NCBI GenBank assembly: GCA_002699325.1
Contig: PABS01000010.1
Coordinates: forward strand, 1 to 10,620
DNA: 10,620 nucleotides
Direction of reading: 5' to 3'
Source: Ponticaulis sp.
GTDB taxonomy: Bacteria > Pseudomonadota > Alphaproteobacteria > Caulobacterales > Hyphomonadaceae
The notes beneath the pieces were generated by a model, which did no database searches, was not told the origin of the DNA, and worked only from the letters and a program-made list of their open reading frames with translations. A program made the position numbers and the translations under genes. This document shows positions 1 through 7,062 of the stretch, piece by piece (within the stretch, counting starts at the first letter, position 1; every line of letters starts with the position of its first letter).

Positions 1-50
1 AAAGAAGTTTTCGTTAAAAAATAGTTTTTTGAGCCTCAGGGTCCAGGGAA

Positions 51-66
51 AGGTGGATACCCACCT
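51..66 (-). terminator. weak hairpin downstream of the amidase remnant
   Basis: A perfect 6-bp inverted repeat (AGGTGG, loop ATAC, CCACCT) lies about 30 bases beyond the stop of the amidase fragment on the minus strand. There is only a short U stretch after it, so its role as a terminator is weak. The rest of bases 1-97 shows no coding sequence that I recognise, only A/T runs including an AAAAAA-TAG-TTTTTT inverted repeat near 15-29. Confidence 0.25.
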
Positions 67-97
67 AAAAACCTCTGCAAACGTTTCCTAACGCACG

Positions 98-429
98 CTA
101 GCGGTATTTGGAGGCGTCAGGGACCGGTTTTGCACGCTTTGCAAATTGCGGCGCGCCTGCAGACGCCGGCATGGACTCGACGTCAAACGTCTCTTTCACC
201 GTCATCGGCAAGCCGTGAAGCGGACCCAGAATCTTGCCTTCTGAACGCATCAGATCGAGCGCATTTGCACGCTCGCGCGCTCTTTCAATATCGGTCTTGA
301 TGACGGCGTTGATGGACCGATTGATCCGTTGAAACCGGTCTATGTGGAGATTCAAAAGTTGGACACTGGTCAGCCGACCTGAATTCAGCGCCTCCAGCTG
401 ACGCCAGGCAGGCTGAAAGCAGATCTCAC
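98..429 (-). pseudogene. amidase-signature family gene remnant (N-terminal piece only)
   Basis: The translated stretch looks like the N-terminal part of an amidase-signature (AS) hydrolase. It has the helix pattern 'LEALNSGRLTSVQLL', then 'INAVI', then 'GPLHGLPMTVKETFDV', which carries the catalytic lysine of the Ser-cisSer-Lys triad. Family members run to about 450-500 residues. Here the reading frame stops soon after this motif (TAG at 98-100), so both catalytic serines and the glycine-rich GGSSGG region are absent and no amidase activity is expected. The frame stays open upward to an ATG at 487, but the first 19 codons overlap the end of dapB in another frame. Amidase similarity begins directly after the dapB stop. 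Both ends therefore look lost, and I read this as a decayed fragment left downstream of dapB. Confidence 0.72.
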
Positions 430-1248
430 TCACAGACCAAGTACGTCCGTCATCGAATAGAAACCTGGTGGCTGAGAGACGACCCATTTCGCCGCGCGAA
501 GTGCCCCACGGGCGAAGACTTTCCGGTCCAGCGCCGAGTGGGAAAGGCTGAGGACCTCCTCCATCGAGCTAAAGCTGACTTCGTGCTCGCCGATAACGCC
601 ACCTGAGCGACGCACTGAAAAGCCAATCCGGCCTGGTGGCCGTTCGCCCGTTACCCCATCGTAAGGCGGAAGTTTCATGTCTTTTAACTCGCCGCCCCGC
701 CCTCTGGCTGCGGCTTCGCCGAGCAGGAGCGCAGTACCTGAGGGCGCATCAACCTTGTGACGATGATGGGTTTCGAGGACCTCAATGTCCCAGTCTTCGC
801 CCAGTGACTTCGCCGCACGTTCAACCAGCGCGCTTAACATGTTCACACCGAGCGAAAAATTCCCCGAATACACGATTGCAAAGTCCCTGGTATTCTCCTT
901 CAGGGCGACCATCTCATCATCACTGAATCCGGTCGTTCCAATGACGAGGGCGCGGACCCCGGTTTTCCGTAGAGCAGAGATGGCATTCAGCGTGACTTTG
1001 GGACGCGTAAAGTCGACATAGCACTGTGCATCATCGGCAGCAGCGGCGACATCTGAGCGCAGGACAATCCCGGTTTTACCGAGGCCGATCAGCTCACCAA
1101 CATCTTTTCCGATATTGTGATAGCTCGGCGCTTCACTGGCTCCGACAAGCTTTAAGGTCTCGTCTCCGAGACACAGCGTGGAGAGCGCCTGGCCCATTCG
1201 GCCGGCGGCACCGGCGATTGCGATTCTGGTAAGCGAAGTATCTGACAT
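430..1248 (-). CDS. dapB: 4-hydroxy-tetrahydrodipicolinate reductase
   Basis: This cytoplasmic enzyme reduces 4-hydroxy-tetrahydrodipicolinate with NAD(P)H in the diaminopimelate/lysine pathway, so it feeds both cell wall and protein synthesis. The protein has 272 residues, the usual family length. The N-terminal Rossmann domain shows GAAGRMG at 13-19, followed by VDFTRP (78-83) and IGTTGF (103-108). The substrate-binding/catalytic block HHRHKVDAPSGTA (161-173) holds the catalytic His161 and Lys165, matching E. coli H159/K163. SGGVIGEHEV (215-224) and the C-terminal YSMTDVLGL ending are also typical. The gene lies 30 bases after the TerB-like gene on the same strand, so co-transcription is likely. 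No clear Shine-Dalgarno is seen before the ATG. The start is nevertheless well supported because the Rossmann motif begins at the expected distance. Confidence 0.97.
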   Translation of the reverse strand: MSDTSLTRIAIAGAAGRMGQALSTLCLGDETLKLVGASEAPSYHNIGKDVGELIGLGKTGIVLRSDVAAAADDAQCYVDFTRPKVTLNAISALRKTGVRALVIGTTGFSDDEMVALKENTRDFAIVYSGNFSLGVNMLSALVERAAKSLGEDWDIEVLETHHRHKVDAPSGTALLLGEAAARGRGGELKDMKLPPYDGVTGERPPGRIGFSVRRSGGVIGEHEVSFSSMEEVLSLSHSALDRKVFARGALRAAKWVVSQPPGFYSMTDVLGL

Positions 1249-1278
1249 AAGGATATAGAGGCAGAGCGGACGGTAACG

Positions 1279-1767
1279 TCAATCCTTTCCGAATGCGGCT
1301 TTGAGGCGACCGATAATCGAATACTGACTTGCCCATGCTTTCATTTCCTCGCGCTCGCGGTCACGGACTGCCTTTTGCGCGTCCGTCAGGAGTGCGAGTT
1401 CACTGGCAATACTGTCTGCGTTCACAGAGGCAAGGTGGCGGGCCGTGAAACGATGAATCACAGCGCGCTCTTCGGCTGAATATTCGCCGTCCTGCTGGAA
1501 GATAATGTTTGCCATATCGATCAGACGCGCACGATCCTGGGCTTCAGTGATTTGCGGCCAGACATCTTCCAGCTGGATAGAACGTTCGACCTCAGTGTGC
1601 AGGACAGCTCGGTTTTCGGCTGTTAATCCGATATGTGCGTCCAGAATATCGTGAAGGGCGGCTCTTTCATCTTCATGAAGCTCATGATCGGCCCAGGCCA
1701 GAGCGATAAGCCCACGATAAAGCGCAACCCGGCTCGCATGTCGGCCTGCATCCCAGGGTTCGTTCAT
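1279..1767 (-). CDS. TerB-like (tellurite-resistance/DjlA-type) helical protein
   Basis: This is a 162-residue soluble, charged, helical protein with no signal peptide or membrane segment. Two similar acidic helical blocks, LIALAWADHELHEDER (20-35) and MANIIFQQDGEYSAEER (85-101), show the repeated 'A/QDGE-x-x-E-E-R' pattern of the TerB fold, which is also found in the periplasmic-facing part of DjlA. In that family the acidic residues are thought to bind metal. The actual job of stand-alone TerB-like proteins is poorly known, and I do not infer tellurite resistance here because no other ter genes are visible. The ATG at 1767 is preceded by AGGAG eight bases upstream, which supports this start. 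It sits just upstream of dapB and is probably transcribed with it. Confidence 0.75.
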   Translation of the reverse strand: MNEPWDAGRHASRVALYRGLIALAWADHELHEDERAALHDILDAHIGLTAENRAVLHTEVERSIQLEDVWPQITEAQDRARLIDMANIIFQQDGEYSAEERAVIHRFTARHLASVNADSIASELALLTDAQKAVRDREREEMKAWASQYSIIGRLKAAFGKD

Positions 1768-1819
1768 AAGTCCCGCTCCTGCATCCCTGGCAAAAGGGTT
1801 AAGAGCAGAAACTTAATGC

Positions 1820-1849
1820 CGGGCGAATCCAAAGGTTTGAAATCGCCCG
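1820..1849. repeat. short inverted repeat upstream of the TerB-like gene
   Basis: CGGGCGA and TCGCCCG form a 7-bp perfect stem around a 16-base loop in the 151-base gap between the MBL-fold gene and the TerB-like gene. It could be a leader hairpin or an operator of dyad type. Nothing in the sequence decides between these. Confidence 0.3.
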
Positions 1850-1877
1850 ATCTAAGGATAGCGGAGCTACGAGTCCT

Positions 1878-1910
1878 GACTCTGTTCGAACCGAAGGTTC
1901 AGACAGAGTC
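1878..1910 (-). terminator. strong 15-bp hairpin after the MBL-fold gene
   Basis: Two 15-base arms (1878-1892 and 1896-1910) pair around a 3-base loop with two adjacent mismatches. The hairpin starts nine bases beyond the stop codon of the MBL-fold gene, a position expected for a terminator. There is no following U tract on either strand, so it may stop transcription poorly or act as an RNA 3'-end stabiliser. The arms contain GACTC and GAGTC, i.e. GANTC sites, with a third GAGTC at 1871. Confidence 0.5.
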
Positions 1911-1918
1911 AGATGCGC

Positions 1919-2536
1919 TTAATCTTCGATATAAACGAAGCTGTCGCCTGCAGTTTCGATGTGACCAACACCGGGGAACGGGAAGTGATAGGCGTAAATG
2001 CTTTCCCCGCTCTCAGCCAACTCGGCGAGAAGGGCCTGACGTTTGGCACGTGCTGCCGGTTCATCGGTATCGAATGCGATTTTCCAGCCCGGATGTTCTA
2101 CGGAAATCACGAAATGATGCATGGTGTCGCCGATATAGAGGAGAGACTCCTCGCCTGACGTGACGCGGTAGGACGAGTGACCAGGCGTGTGACCCTGCGT
2201 TTCAACTGCCGTGAGCAGCCCCGGGATAAGCTCGGCCCCCGGCTCGAAGGTCTCGACCCTGTCAGAAATCGCGCTGACAATCGCGGCCTGCTGTTCGTTG
2301 GCCTGCATGAATTCCCATTCAGGTGCTGACATATGAATGGTCGCATTCGGGAAAACCAGCGCACCGTCTTTCGCGAGCCCACCAACATGGTCGAAGCGGG
2401 AATGAGAGATGAAGATGTGTGTGACATCTTCGGGGGCAACGTCAGCAGCCTCAAGCGATGTCATGAGTGAGCCTGCTGGCGGACCGCCCGTACCTGTATC
2501 GAAAAGAAGTGCTCCATCCGGCGTTTTGATCAGCAT
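1919..2536 (-). pseudogene. N-terminally truncated metallo-beta-lactamase-fold hydrolase, probably decayed
   Basis: The open frame gives 205 residues of an MBL-fold hydrolase domain. It has LLFDTGTGG (10-18), the metal motif SHSRFDHVGG (44-53), GHTPGHSS (115-122) with the third-motif His116, the GDTMHH aspartate Asp137, and a late His184. It starts almost at the 'LLFDTG' strand, so the N-terminal strands and the usual export signal are missing. No Shine-Dalgarno precedes the ATG at 2536. An ATG at 2582, in another frame, encodes a leader-like stretch (MKTFSLLSASLLA) and is preceded by AGGTG; its frame runs past the domain start out of register. This fits an internal deletion with frameshift in a formerly exported enzyme. 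The second histidine of HxHxDH is Arg47 (codon CGC, one base from CAC). The domain might still be made as a short cytoplasmic protein, but I favour a pseudogene. Confidence 0.6.
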
Positions 2537-2609
2537 TGGGTGAAGCGAGCAGGCTGGCGGAAAGAAGGCTGAACGTTTTCATATGAGCGCACCTGAGCGT
2601 TGTGAATGA

Positions 2610-2632
2610 CCCCGCCTGTTTAACAGACGGGG
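2610..2632 (-). terminator. hairpin after dnaJ, probable end of the chaperone operon
   Basis: CCCCGCCTGT and ACAGACGGGG pair around a TTA loop. On the minus-strand transcript all ten pairs form, one of them a U-G wobble, so the structure suits minus-strand RNA. It lies 55 bases beyond the dnaJ stop and before the MBL-fold leader remnant. A U run is lacking, so the terminator role is inferred from position and stem strength. Confidence 0.5.
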
Positions 2633-2686
2633 CTGAACTCACAAAGCATACTTGTCTTAAGTTAAGTCGATGCGCGGACGGCTTGC

Positions 2687-3829
2687 CTAGCGAGCGTCTT
2701 CAACGTCAGTGAGGTCTTCCCAGAATTTTTTCACCTTGCCGAGGAAGCTGTGATGATCCGGATTACAGTCTTCAGACGAGTTATCGCAGAACTCCTGAAG
2801 CAGCTCTTTCTGGCGTGCAGACAGATTGCGCGGCGTTTCGACGAACAGCTCCACGAAAAGGTCGCCACGCTGGCCACCGCGAAGACTCGGCATGCCTTTG
2901 CCGCGCAGCCGCATGCGTCGTCCGGTCTGGGCACCTTCGGGAATAGTGATCTTTGAGCGACCACCTTCCAAAGTCGGAATTTCAATCTCGCCACCCATGG
3001 CGGCTTTCACCATCGGAACAGGTGTGCGGCAGTAAAGGTTTGGCCCGTCACGTTCGAAGATCTCATGATCCTTGACCGTAATGAAGATGTAGAGGTCGCC
3101 CGGCACAGCGCCCGCACGGCCCGGATCACCCTGACCGGCCAGTCGAATTTGCTGACCATCTTCGATACCCGCCGGGATTGTCACATTGAGCGTGCGCTCT
3201 GTCTGAACGACGCCCTGACCGGCACATTTGCGGCATGGATCCTTGATGATCTGGCCTCGGCCAGAACACTTCGGACAGCCCCGCTCCATGGTGAAAAAGC
3301 CTTGCTGGACGCGGACACGCCCGCGGCCCTGACAGGTGGGGCAGGTATCGGGCGATGTGCCTGGCTCCGCGCCATTGCCGTCGCATCGGTCACAAGCTTC
3401 CTTTCCGGGGAGCTTGATATCCATTGTTTTGCCGGCATAGGCCTCTTCAAGGTTGATGTGCAGGTCATAGCGCAGGTCGGACCCGCGCGCGTGACCCTGA
3501 CCAGCGCCACCTCGGCCACCAAAGAATTCAGAGAAAATATCACCAAAGATGTCGGCTGGATCGACGCCTGCGCCGAATGGGCTACCGCCACCACCGCCGC
3601 CGCCCTCAAAGGCCGCTTTGCCGTAACGATCATAAGCCGCACGTTTTTCGGGGTCGGACAGCACAGAATAGGCTTCGCCGACTTCCTTGAATTTGGATTC
3701 GGCGGTTGGATCGCCGGGGTTTGCGTCAGGGTGATAGGTGCGAGCCGCCTTACGATACGCGCTTTTCAGCTGCGCAGCGTCGGCGTCTTTCGACACACCC
3801 AAAACATCGTAGTAACTACGGTCGGACAT
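2687..3829 (-). CDS. dnaJ: molecular chaperone DnaJ (type I Hsp40)
   Basis: This co-chaperone delivers unfolded protein to DnaK and stimulates its ATPase in the cytoplasm. The protein is a full-length class I J-protein of 380 residues. The J domain occupies about 4-70 with the HPD motif at 33-35. A Gly/Phe-rich linker follows (75-115). The zinc-binding region has four CxxCxGxG repeats starting at Cys146, Cys163, Cys185 and Cys199, all intact. The C-terminal substrate-binding domains run from about 205 to 335, with the usual GDLYIFI and GDLFVEL strands, then a charged tail. It lies 36 bases after the small exported-protein gene, in the dnaK operon, and should share its heat-shock control. The Shine-Dalgarno is weak (GGAACG), but the N-terminus matches the family exactly. 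Confidence 0.98.
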   Translation of the reverse strand: MSDRSYYDVLGVSKDADAAQLKSAYRKAARTYHPDANPGDPTAESKFKEVGEAYSVLSDPEKRAAYDRYGKAAFEGGGGGGGSPFGAGVDPADIFGDIFSEFFGGRGGAGQGHARGSDLRYDLHINLEEAYAGKTMDIKLPGKEACDRCDGNGAEPGTSPDTCPTCQGRGRVRVQQGFFTMERGCPKCSGRGQIIKDPCRKCAGQGVVQTERTLNVTIPAGIEDGQQIRLAGQGDPGRAGAVPGDLYIFITVKDHEIFERDGPNLYCRTPVPMVKAAMGGEIEIPTLEGGRSKITIPEGAQTGRRMRLRGKGMPSLRGGQRGDLFVELFVETPRNLSARQKELLQEFCDNSSEDCNPDHHSFLGKVKKFWEDLTDVEDAR

Positions 3830-3865
3830 CAGTTCGTTCCGTTTTCTGAAAGGCCGCAGGGCGGG

Positions 3866-4219
3866 CTATTCGCCACTGCTGGTCTCGTAATAGGTCCGGC
3901 AACCATCCACAGCCTTGGTGAATTTTGGATTGCCATTGGCCTGCGCGTCGAGGAGCGCCTCTCGATGATCGGTTTCCGCTTCCCTGAAGATGGAAGCGCC
4001 GACGTCTGACCCGACCCGCGTGAAATAATCGGCTGCCTTGGAGAAGATAAGGGCGTCCCGAACGCCGGGCGGAAGTTCATCCCGCTTGATCTTCATGGCA
4101 GCAGAACACAGCGCGGCCTGCCCGACATCAAGGCCGGGCGCGGCCATAGCTGCTGGAGAGAGAGGCACGCCAAGAGCAAATCCTGCAATCAGGAACCGGG
4201 TCCAAAGCGGGTTTGCCAT
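3866..4219 (-). CDS. small exported protein of unknown function between dnaK and dnaJ
   Basis: I do not recognise this 117-residue protein. Residues 1-27 form a classical Sec signal peptide: a basic residue at Arg8, a hydrophobic core LIAGFALGVPL, and a likely cleavage after AMA or AMAA (25-27). The mature part is about 90 residues, mostly helical in appearance, with two cysteines (Cys38 and Cys107) that could form a disulfide in the periplasm, and a late 'GCRTYYE' motif. A strong Shine-Dalgarno (GGGAGG, six bases before ATG) supports the start. It begins 23 bases after the dnaK stop and ends 36 bases before dnaJ, so it is almost certainly co-transcribed with the two cytoplasmic chaperones and heat-induced. 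An exported product within dnaK-dnaJ is unexpected. A periplasmic stress role is possible but only inferred from position. Confidence 0.8.
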   Translation of the reverse strand: MANPLWTRFLIAGFALGVPLSPAAMAAPGLDVGQAALCSAAMKIKRDELPPGVRDALIFSKAADYFTRVGSDVGASIFREAETDHREALLDAQANGNPKFTKAVDGCRTYYETSSGE

Positions 4220-4242
4220 ATCGTGCCTCCCTTGTTCAGGTG

Positions 4243-6162
4243 TTACGCTGAACGTTTGTCGTCGCCGACGTCTTCGAAGTCTGCATCGATGACATCGTCA
4301 TCATCCGATGATGCGTCTTTCTGAGCGTCAGACGCGGCTGCAGCCTCACCCTCAGCCTGAGCCGAAGCGTAGATCGCTTCGCCAAGCTTCATGCTGGCCT
4401 GCATAAGCGCCTGTGTTTTTGCCTGGATCTCATCGAGATTGTCGCCTTCAGCCGCTGTTTTCAGCTCGCCGAGTGCGTTCTCAATGTCGCTCTTCACAGA
4501 GGCGTCGACCTTATCGCCATGCTCTTCAAGCTGCTTCTCGGTCGAATGGACCATGGCTTCAGCATTGTTCTTGGCTTCGACGAGTTCACGACGAGTCTTG
4601 TCAGCTTCAGCGTTGGCTTCGGCGTCCTTCATCATCTGGTTGATCTCGTCCTCAGAGAGGCCGCCATTCGCCTGAATGGTGATCTTCTGCTCTTTGTTCG
4701 TCGCCTTATCCTTCGCAGAGACGTTCACGATACCGTTCGCGTCAATGTCGAAGGTGACTTCAATCTGCGGCATGCCGCGTGGTGCTGGCGGAATACCTTC
4801 CAGATTGAACTGGCCAAGCATCTTGTTGTCAGCCGCCATTTCACGCTCACCCTGGAAGACGCGGATCGTCACGGCAGGCTGATTGTCGTCAGCTGTCGAG
4901 AAGACCTGAGACTTCTTGGTCGGGATGGTCGTGTTGCGGTCGATGAGACGTGTGAACACTCCACCAAGCGTTTCAATACCGAGCGAGAGCGGGGTCACGT
5001 CGAGCAGAACAACGTCTTTCACGTCGCCCTGAAGGACACCGGCCTGAATGGCAGCACCCAGTGCAACCACTTCGTCCGGGTTCACGCCCTTATGTGGCTC
5101 ACGGCCGAAGAATTTCTTCACCGCTTCCTGTACAGCTGGCATACGCGTCATACCACCGACGAGAACAACGTCGTCGATCTCGCTGGAAGACTTGCCGGCG
5201 TCAGCCAGAGCTTTTTTACATGGCTCGATCGTACGCTTGACGAGGTCTTCGACCAGCGTCTCGAACTTGGCGCGCGACAGCTTGATGTTCAGGTGCTTCG
5301 GACCAGACGCATCAGCCGTGATGAACGGCAGGTTCACTTCGTACTGAGACGCAGACGACAGTTCTTTCTTCGCTTTCTCAGCTTCCTCTTTGAGGCGCTG
5401 AAGCGCGAGCTTGTCGGCTTTCAGGTCGATGCCCTGATCTTTCTTAAACTCGTCAGCGAGGTAATCGACGATACGCATGTCGAAGTCTTCACCGCCGAGG
5501 AAGGTGTCGCCGTTCGTAGACAGAACTTCAAAGACACCGTCACCGATTTCGAGGATCGAGACGTCGAATGTACCGCCGCCAAGGTCATAAACCGCGATGG
5601 TTTTACCTTCGGCCTTTTCCAGACCGTAAGCGAGCGCCGCTGCTGTCGGCTCGTTGATAATGCGCAGGACTTCAAGGCCAGCAATCTTGCCGGCGTCTTT
5701 GGTGGCCTGACGCTGAGCGTCGTTAAAGTAGGCCGGAACCGTGATCACCGCCTGGGTGACTTTCTCGCCGAGATAGTTCTCAGCGGTCTCTTTCATTTTT
5801 GTCAGAATGAAAGACGAGATTTCCTGCGGGGAATAGTTCTTGTCACGGCCTTTCACCCACGCATCGCCATTGTCGCCTTTGACGATCTCGTAAGGCACGA
5901 GCTTTTTGTCTTTTTCAACAGTCGGATCACCCGCTGTGCGACCAATCAGACGTTTGATTGCGAAAAATGTCTGTTCCGGGTTGGTGACAGCCTGGCGCCG
6001 CGCTGGCATGCCGATCAGCCGTTCACCACTTTCAGAGAACGCGACAACAGATGGTGTTGTGCGTGCGCCTTCAGCGTTTTCGATAACCTTGGCATCCTTG
6101 CCGTCCATAACAGCGACACAGGAGTTTGTTGTACCAAGGTCGATACCGATAATCTTACCCAT
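4243..6162 (-). CDS. dnaK: molecular chaperone DnaK (Hsp70)
   Basis: This is the ATP-driven Hsp70 chaperone of the cytoplasm. It works with DnaJ (same operon) and GrpE (partial gene at the right end of the window) in folding, disaggregation and control of the heat-shock sigma factor. The protein has 639 residues against 638 in E. coli. The nucleotide-binding domain opens with GIDLGTTNS (6-14) and includes [11 protein letters not shown] (170-180) and [10 protein letters not shown] (193-202) with Thr198, the counterpart of the autophosphorylated T199. The interdomain linker [14 protein letters not shown] spans 384-397, followed by the substrate-binding beta domain and helical lid. The C-terminus keeps the conserved [12 protein letters not shown] motif (621-632). 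AGAGGAAG before the ATG is a good ribosome site. Transcription starts from the sigma-32-type promoter about 115-140 bases upstream. Confidence 0.99.
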   Translation of the reverse strand: MGKIIGIDLGTTNSCVAVMDGKDAKVIENAEGARTTPSVVAFSESGERLIGMPARRQAVTNPEQTFFAIKRLIGRTAGDPTVEKDKKLVPYEIVKGDNGDAWVKGRDKNYSPQEISSFILTKMKETAENYLGEKVTQAVITVPAYFNDAQRQATKDAGKIAGLEVLRIINEPTAAALAYGLEKAEGKTIAVYDLGGGTFDVSILEIGDGVFEVLSTNGDTFLGGEDFDMRIVDYLADEFKKDQGIDLKADKLALQRLKEEAEKAKKELSSASQYEVNLPFITADASGPKHLNIKLSRAKFETLVEDLVKRTIEPCKKALADAGKSSSEIDDVVLVGGMTRMPAVQEAVKKFFGREPHKGVNPDEVVALGAAIQAGVLQGDVKDVVLLDVTPLSLGIETLGGVFTRLIDRNTTIPTKKSQVFSTADDNQPAVTIRVFQGEREMAADNKMLGQFNLEGIPPAPRGMPQIEVTFDIDANGIVNVSAKDKATNKEQKITIQANGGLSEDEINQMMKDAEANAEADKTRRELVEAKNNAEAMVHSTEKQLEEHGDKVDASVKSDIENALGELKTAAEGDNLDEIQAKTQALMQASMKLGEAIYASAQAEGEAAAASDAQKDASSDDDDVIDADFEDVGDDKRSA

Positions 6163-6245
6163 TTTACTTCCTCTTTTTAGCCGCCACCCGACCGATTATC
6201 AGGCCCGACCAGCGGCACCTCAGCCCGATGACTCTTTGGATTAGC

Positions 6246-6259
6246 GAGATTTGCATCTC
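6246..6259 (-). promoter_or_regulatory. small stem-loop in the dnaK 5' untranslated region
   Basis: GAGAT and ATCTC pair around TTGC, giving a 5-bp perfect stem located just downstream of the start site implied by the sigma-32 promoter. It is not a CIRCE element, whose arms are TTAGCACTC and GAGTGCTAA. It could affect mRNA stability or be chance. Confidence 0.25.
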
Positions 6260-6274
6260 AAGGTTCGGAGGCAG

Positions 6275-6302
6275 ATATGGGTAAGGAATCGTGAGGCTCA
6301 AG
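6275..6302 (-). promoter_or_regulatory. RpoH (sigma-32) heat-shock promoter of dnaK
   Basis: On the minus strand a -35 element CTTGAG (6302-6297) is followed after 14 bases by ACCCATAT (6282-6275). The E. coli sigma-32 consensus is CTTGAAA ... CCCCATNT, and alphaproteobacterial RpoH promoters keep the CTTG and CCATAT cores, so both boxes match closely with correct spacing. The implied start lies near 6268, giving a leader of about 105 bases before the dnaK ATG. This promoter should drive dnaK, the small exported-protein gene and dnaJ. Confidence 0.8.
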
Positions 6303-6403
6303 AGATCAGTGCACATTGCCCTCCTGAATCTGTGATTTTGTTTGTTTATCGGCAATTAGCGCATCATCTTCATGCCCATCAGCCCCAGCAAGGCAGGATT
6401 TTC

Positions 6404-7009
6404 ATGCAAATTCGTCCAGACGGAACTGAACTTTACACGGGCTATCTCTCGACAGAAGAGCAGACCGAAATCCTCGAAGCGATCCGCTCGCGCACTGAAA
6501 AGGCGCCACTTTATACGCCCACCATGCCGCGCACTGGCAAATCCATGTCGGTCCGCATGACGAACTTCGGACGCGTTGGGTGGATGAGCGATTCAAAGGG
6601 GTATCGCTATGAACCCACGCACCCCGTTTCCGCTGAACCCTGGCCTGACATTCCCGAATGTATAATGAATGTGTGGCGCGTTCTTCTCCCAAATCAGCCA
6701 GACCCCGACGCCTGTCTTGTGAACTATTATGCTCACGACGCAAAAATGGGCCTGCATCAGGATCGTGATGAACAGGATTTTTCCGTGCCCGTGCTGTCCA
6801 TCTCTCTGGGTGATACCGCGCTGTTCCGGCTCGGCCAGACAAAACGCGGCGGCAAAACACAGTCATTCCGTCTGTCATCAGGGGATGTGATGGTTTTGAA
6901 AGGCGCAGACCGGCTCGCTTATCACGGAATAGACCGGCTCTATCCCGGCACGTCGTCGTTGTTGAAACAGGGTGGCCGGATCAACATCACGCTGCGCAAG
7001 GCACTCTAG
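6404..7009 (+). CDS. alkB: alpha-ketoglutarate-dependent DNA repair dioxygenase AlkB
   Basis: This Fe(II)/2-oxoglutarate dioxygenase removes alkyl groups such as 1-methyladenine and 3-methylcytosine from DNA by oxidative demethylation. With the start chosen at 6404 the protein has 201 residues, close to the family's usual 200-220. The frame stays open further upstream, but no homologous residues lie there. AGGA five bases before this ATG supports the choice. The iron ligands are His118 and Asp120 (LHQDRDE) with His174 (YHGID). The 2-oxoglutarate-binding residues are Asn107, Tyr109, Arg192 and Arg198 (RINITLR). The substrate-recognition segment SVRMTNFGRVGW (49-60) resembles E. coli 'SVAMTNCGHLGW'. 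The gene diverges from dnaK across 241 bases. No Ada box was recognised, so its control is unknown. It may be co-transcribed with the next gene, 53 bases downstream. Confidence 0.95.
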   Translation: MQIRPDGTELYTGYLSTEEQTEILEAIRSRTEKAPLYTPTMPRTGKSMSVRMTNFGRVGWMSDSKGYRYEPTHPVSAEPWPDIPECIMNVWRVLLPNQPDPDACLVNYYAHDAKMGLHQDRDEQDFSVPVLSISLGDTALFRLGQTKRGGKTQSFRLSSGDVMVLKGADRLAYHGIDRLYPGTSSLLKQGGRINITLRKAL

Positions 7010-7062
7010 GATTTTCTGACATTCACGCTAGCTTCTTGAGAAACAAAACCGGGAGAGAGCTG

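Noticed and set aside
1633-2163. A 176-codon plus-strand frame across the TerB-like and MBL-fold genes
   Set aside because: It crosses the intergenic hairpin, has no start signal and gives a low-complexity, arginine-rich product typical of a shadow frame.
3065-4009. A 314-codon open frame opposite dnaJ and the small exported-protein gene
   Set aside because: It mirrors the coding bias of dnaJ and spans the gap between two real genes; the product has no coherent domain pattern.
4519-6180. A 553-codon open frame on the strand opposite dnaK
   Set aside because: Long antisense frames opposite Hsp70 genes are a known effect of codon bias. It has no recognisable domain or separate ribosome site, and dnaK is unmistakable.
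6163-6302. CIRCE element upstream of dnaK
   Set aside because: The only dyad seen (GAGAT-TTGC-ATCTC) does not match the CIRCE arms or its 9-base spacing.
6251-6403. Upstream extension of alkB by 51 codons
   Set aside because: The extension overlaps the dnaK promoter, has no similarity to AlkB, and a good ribosome site precedes the ATG at 6404.
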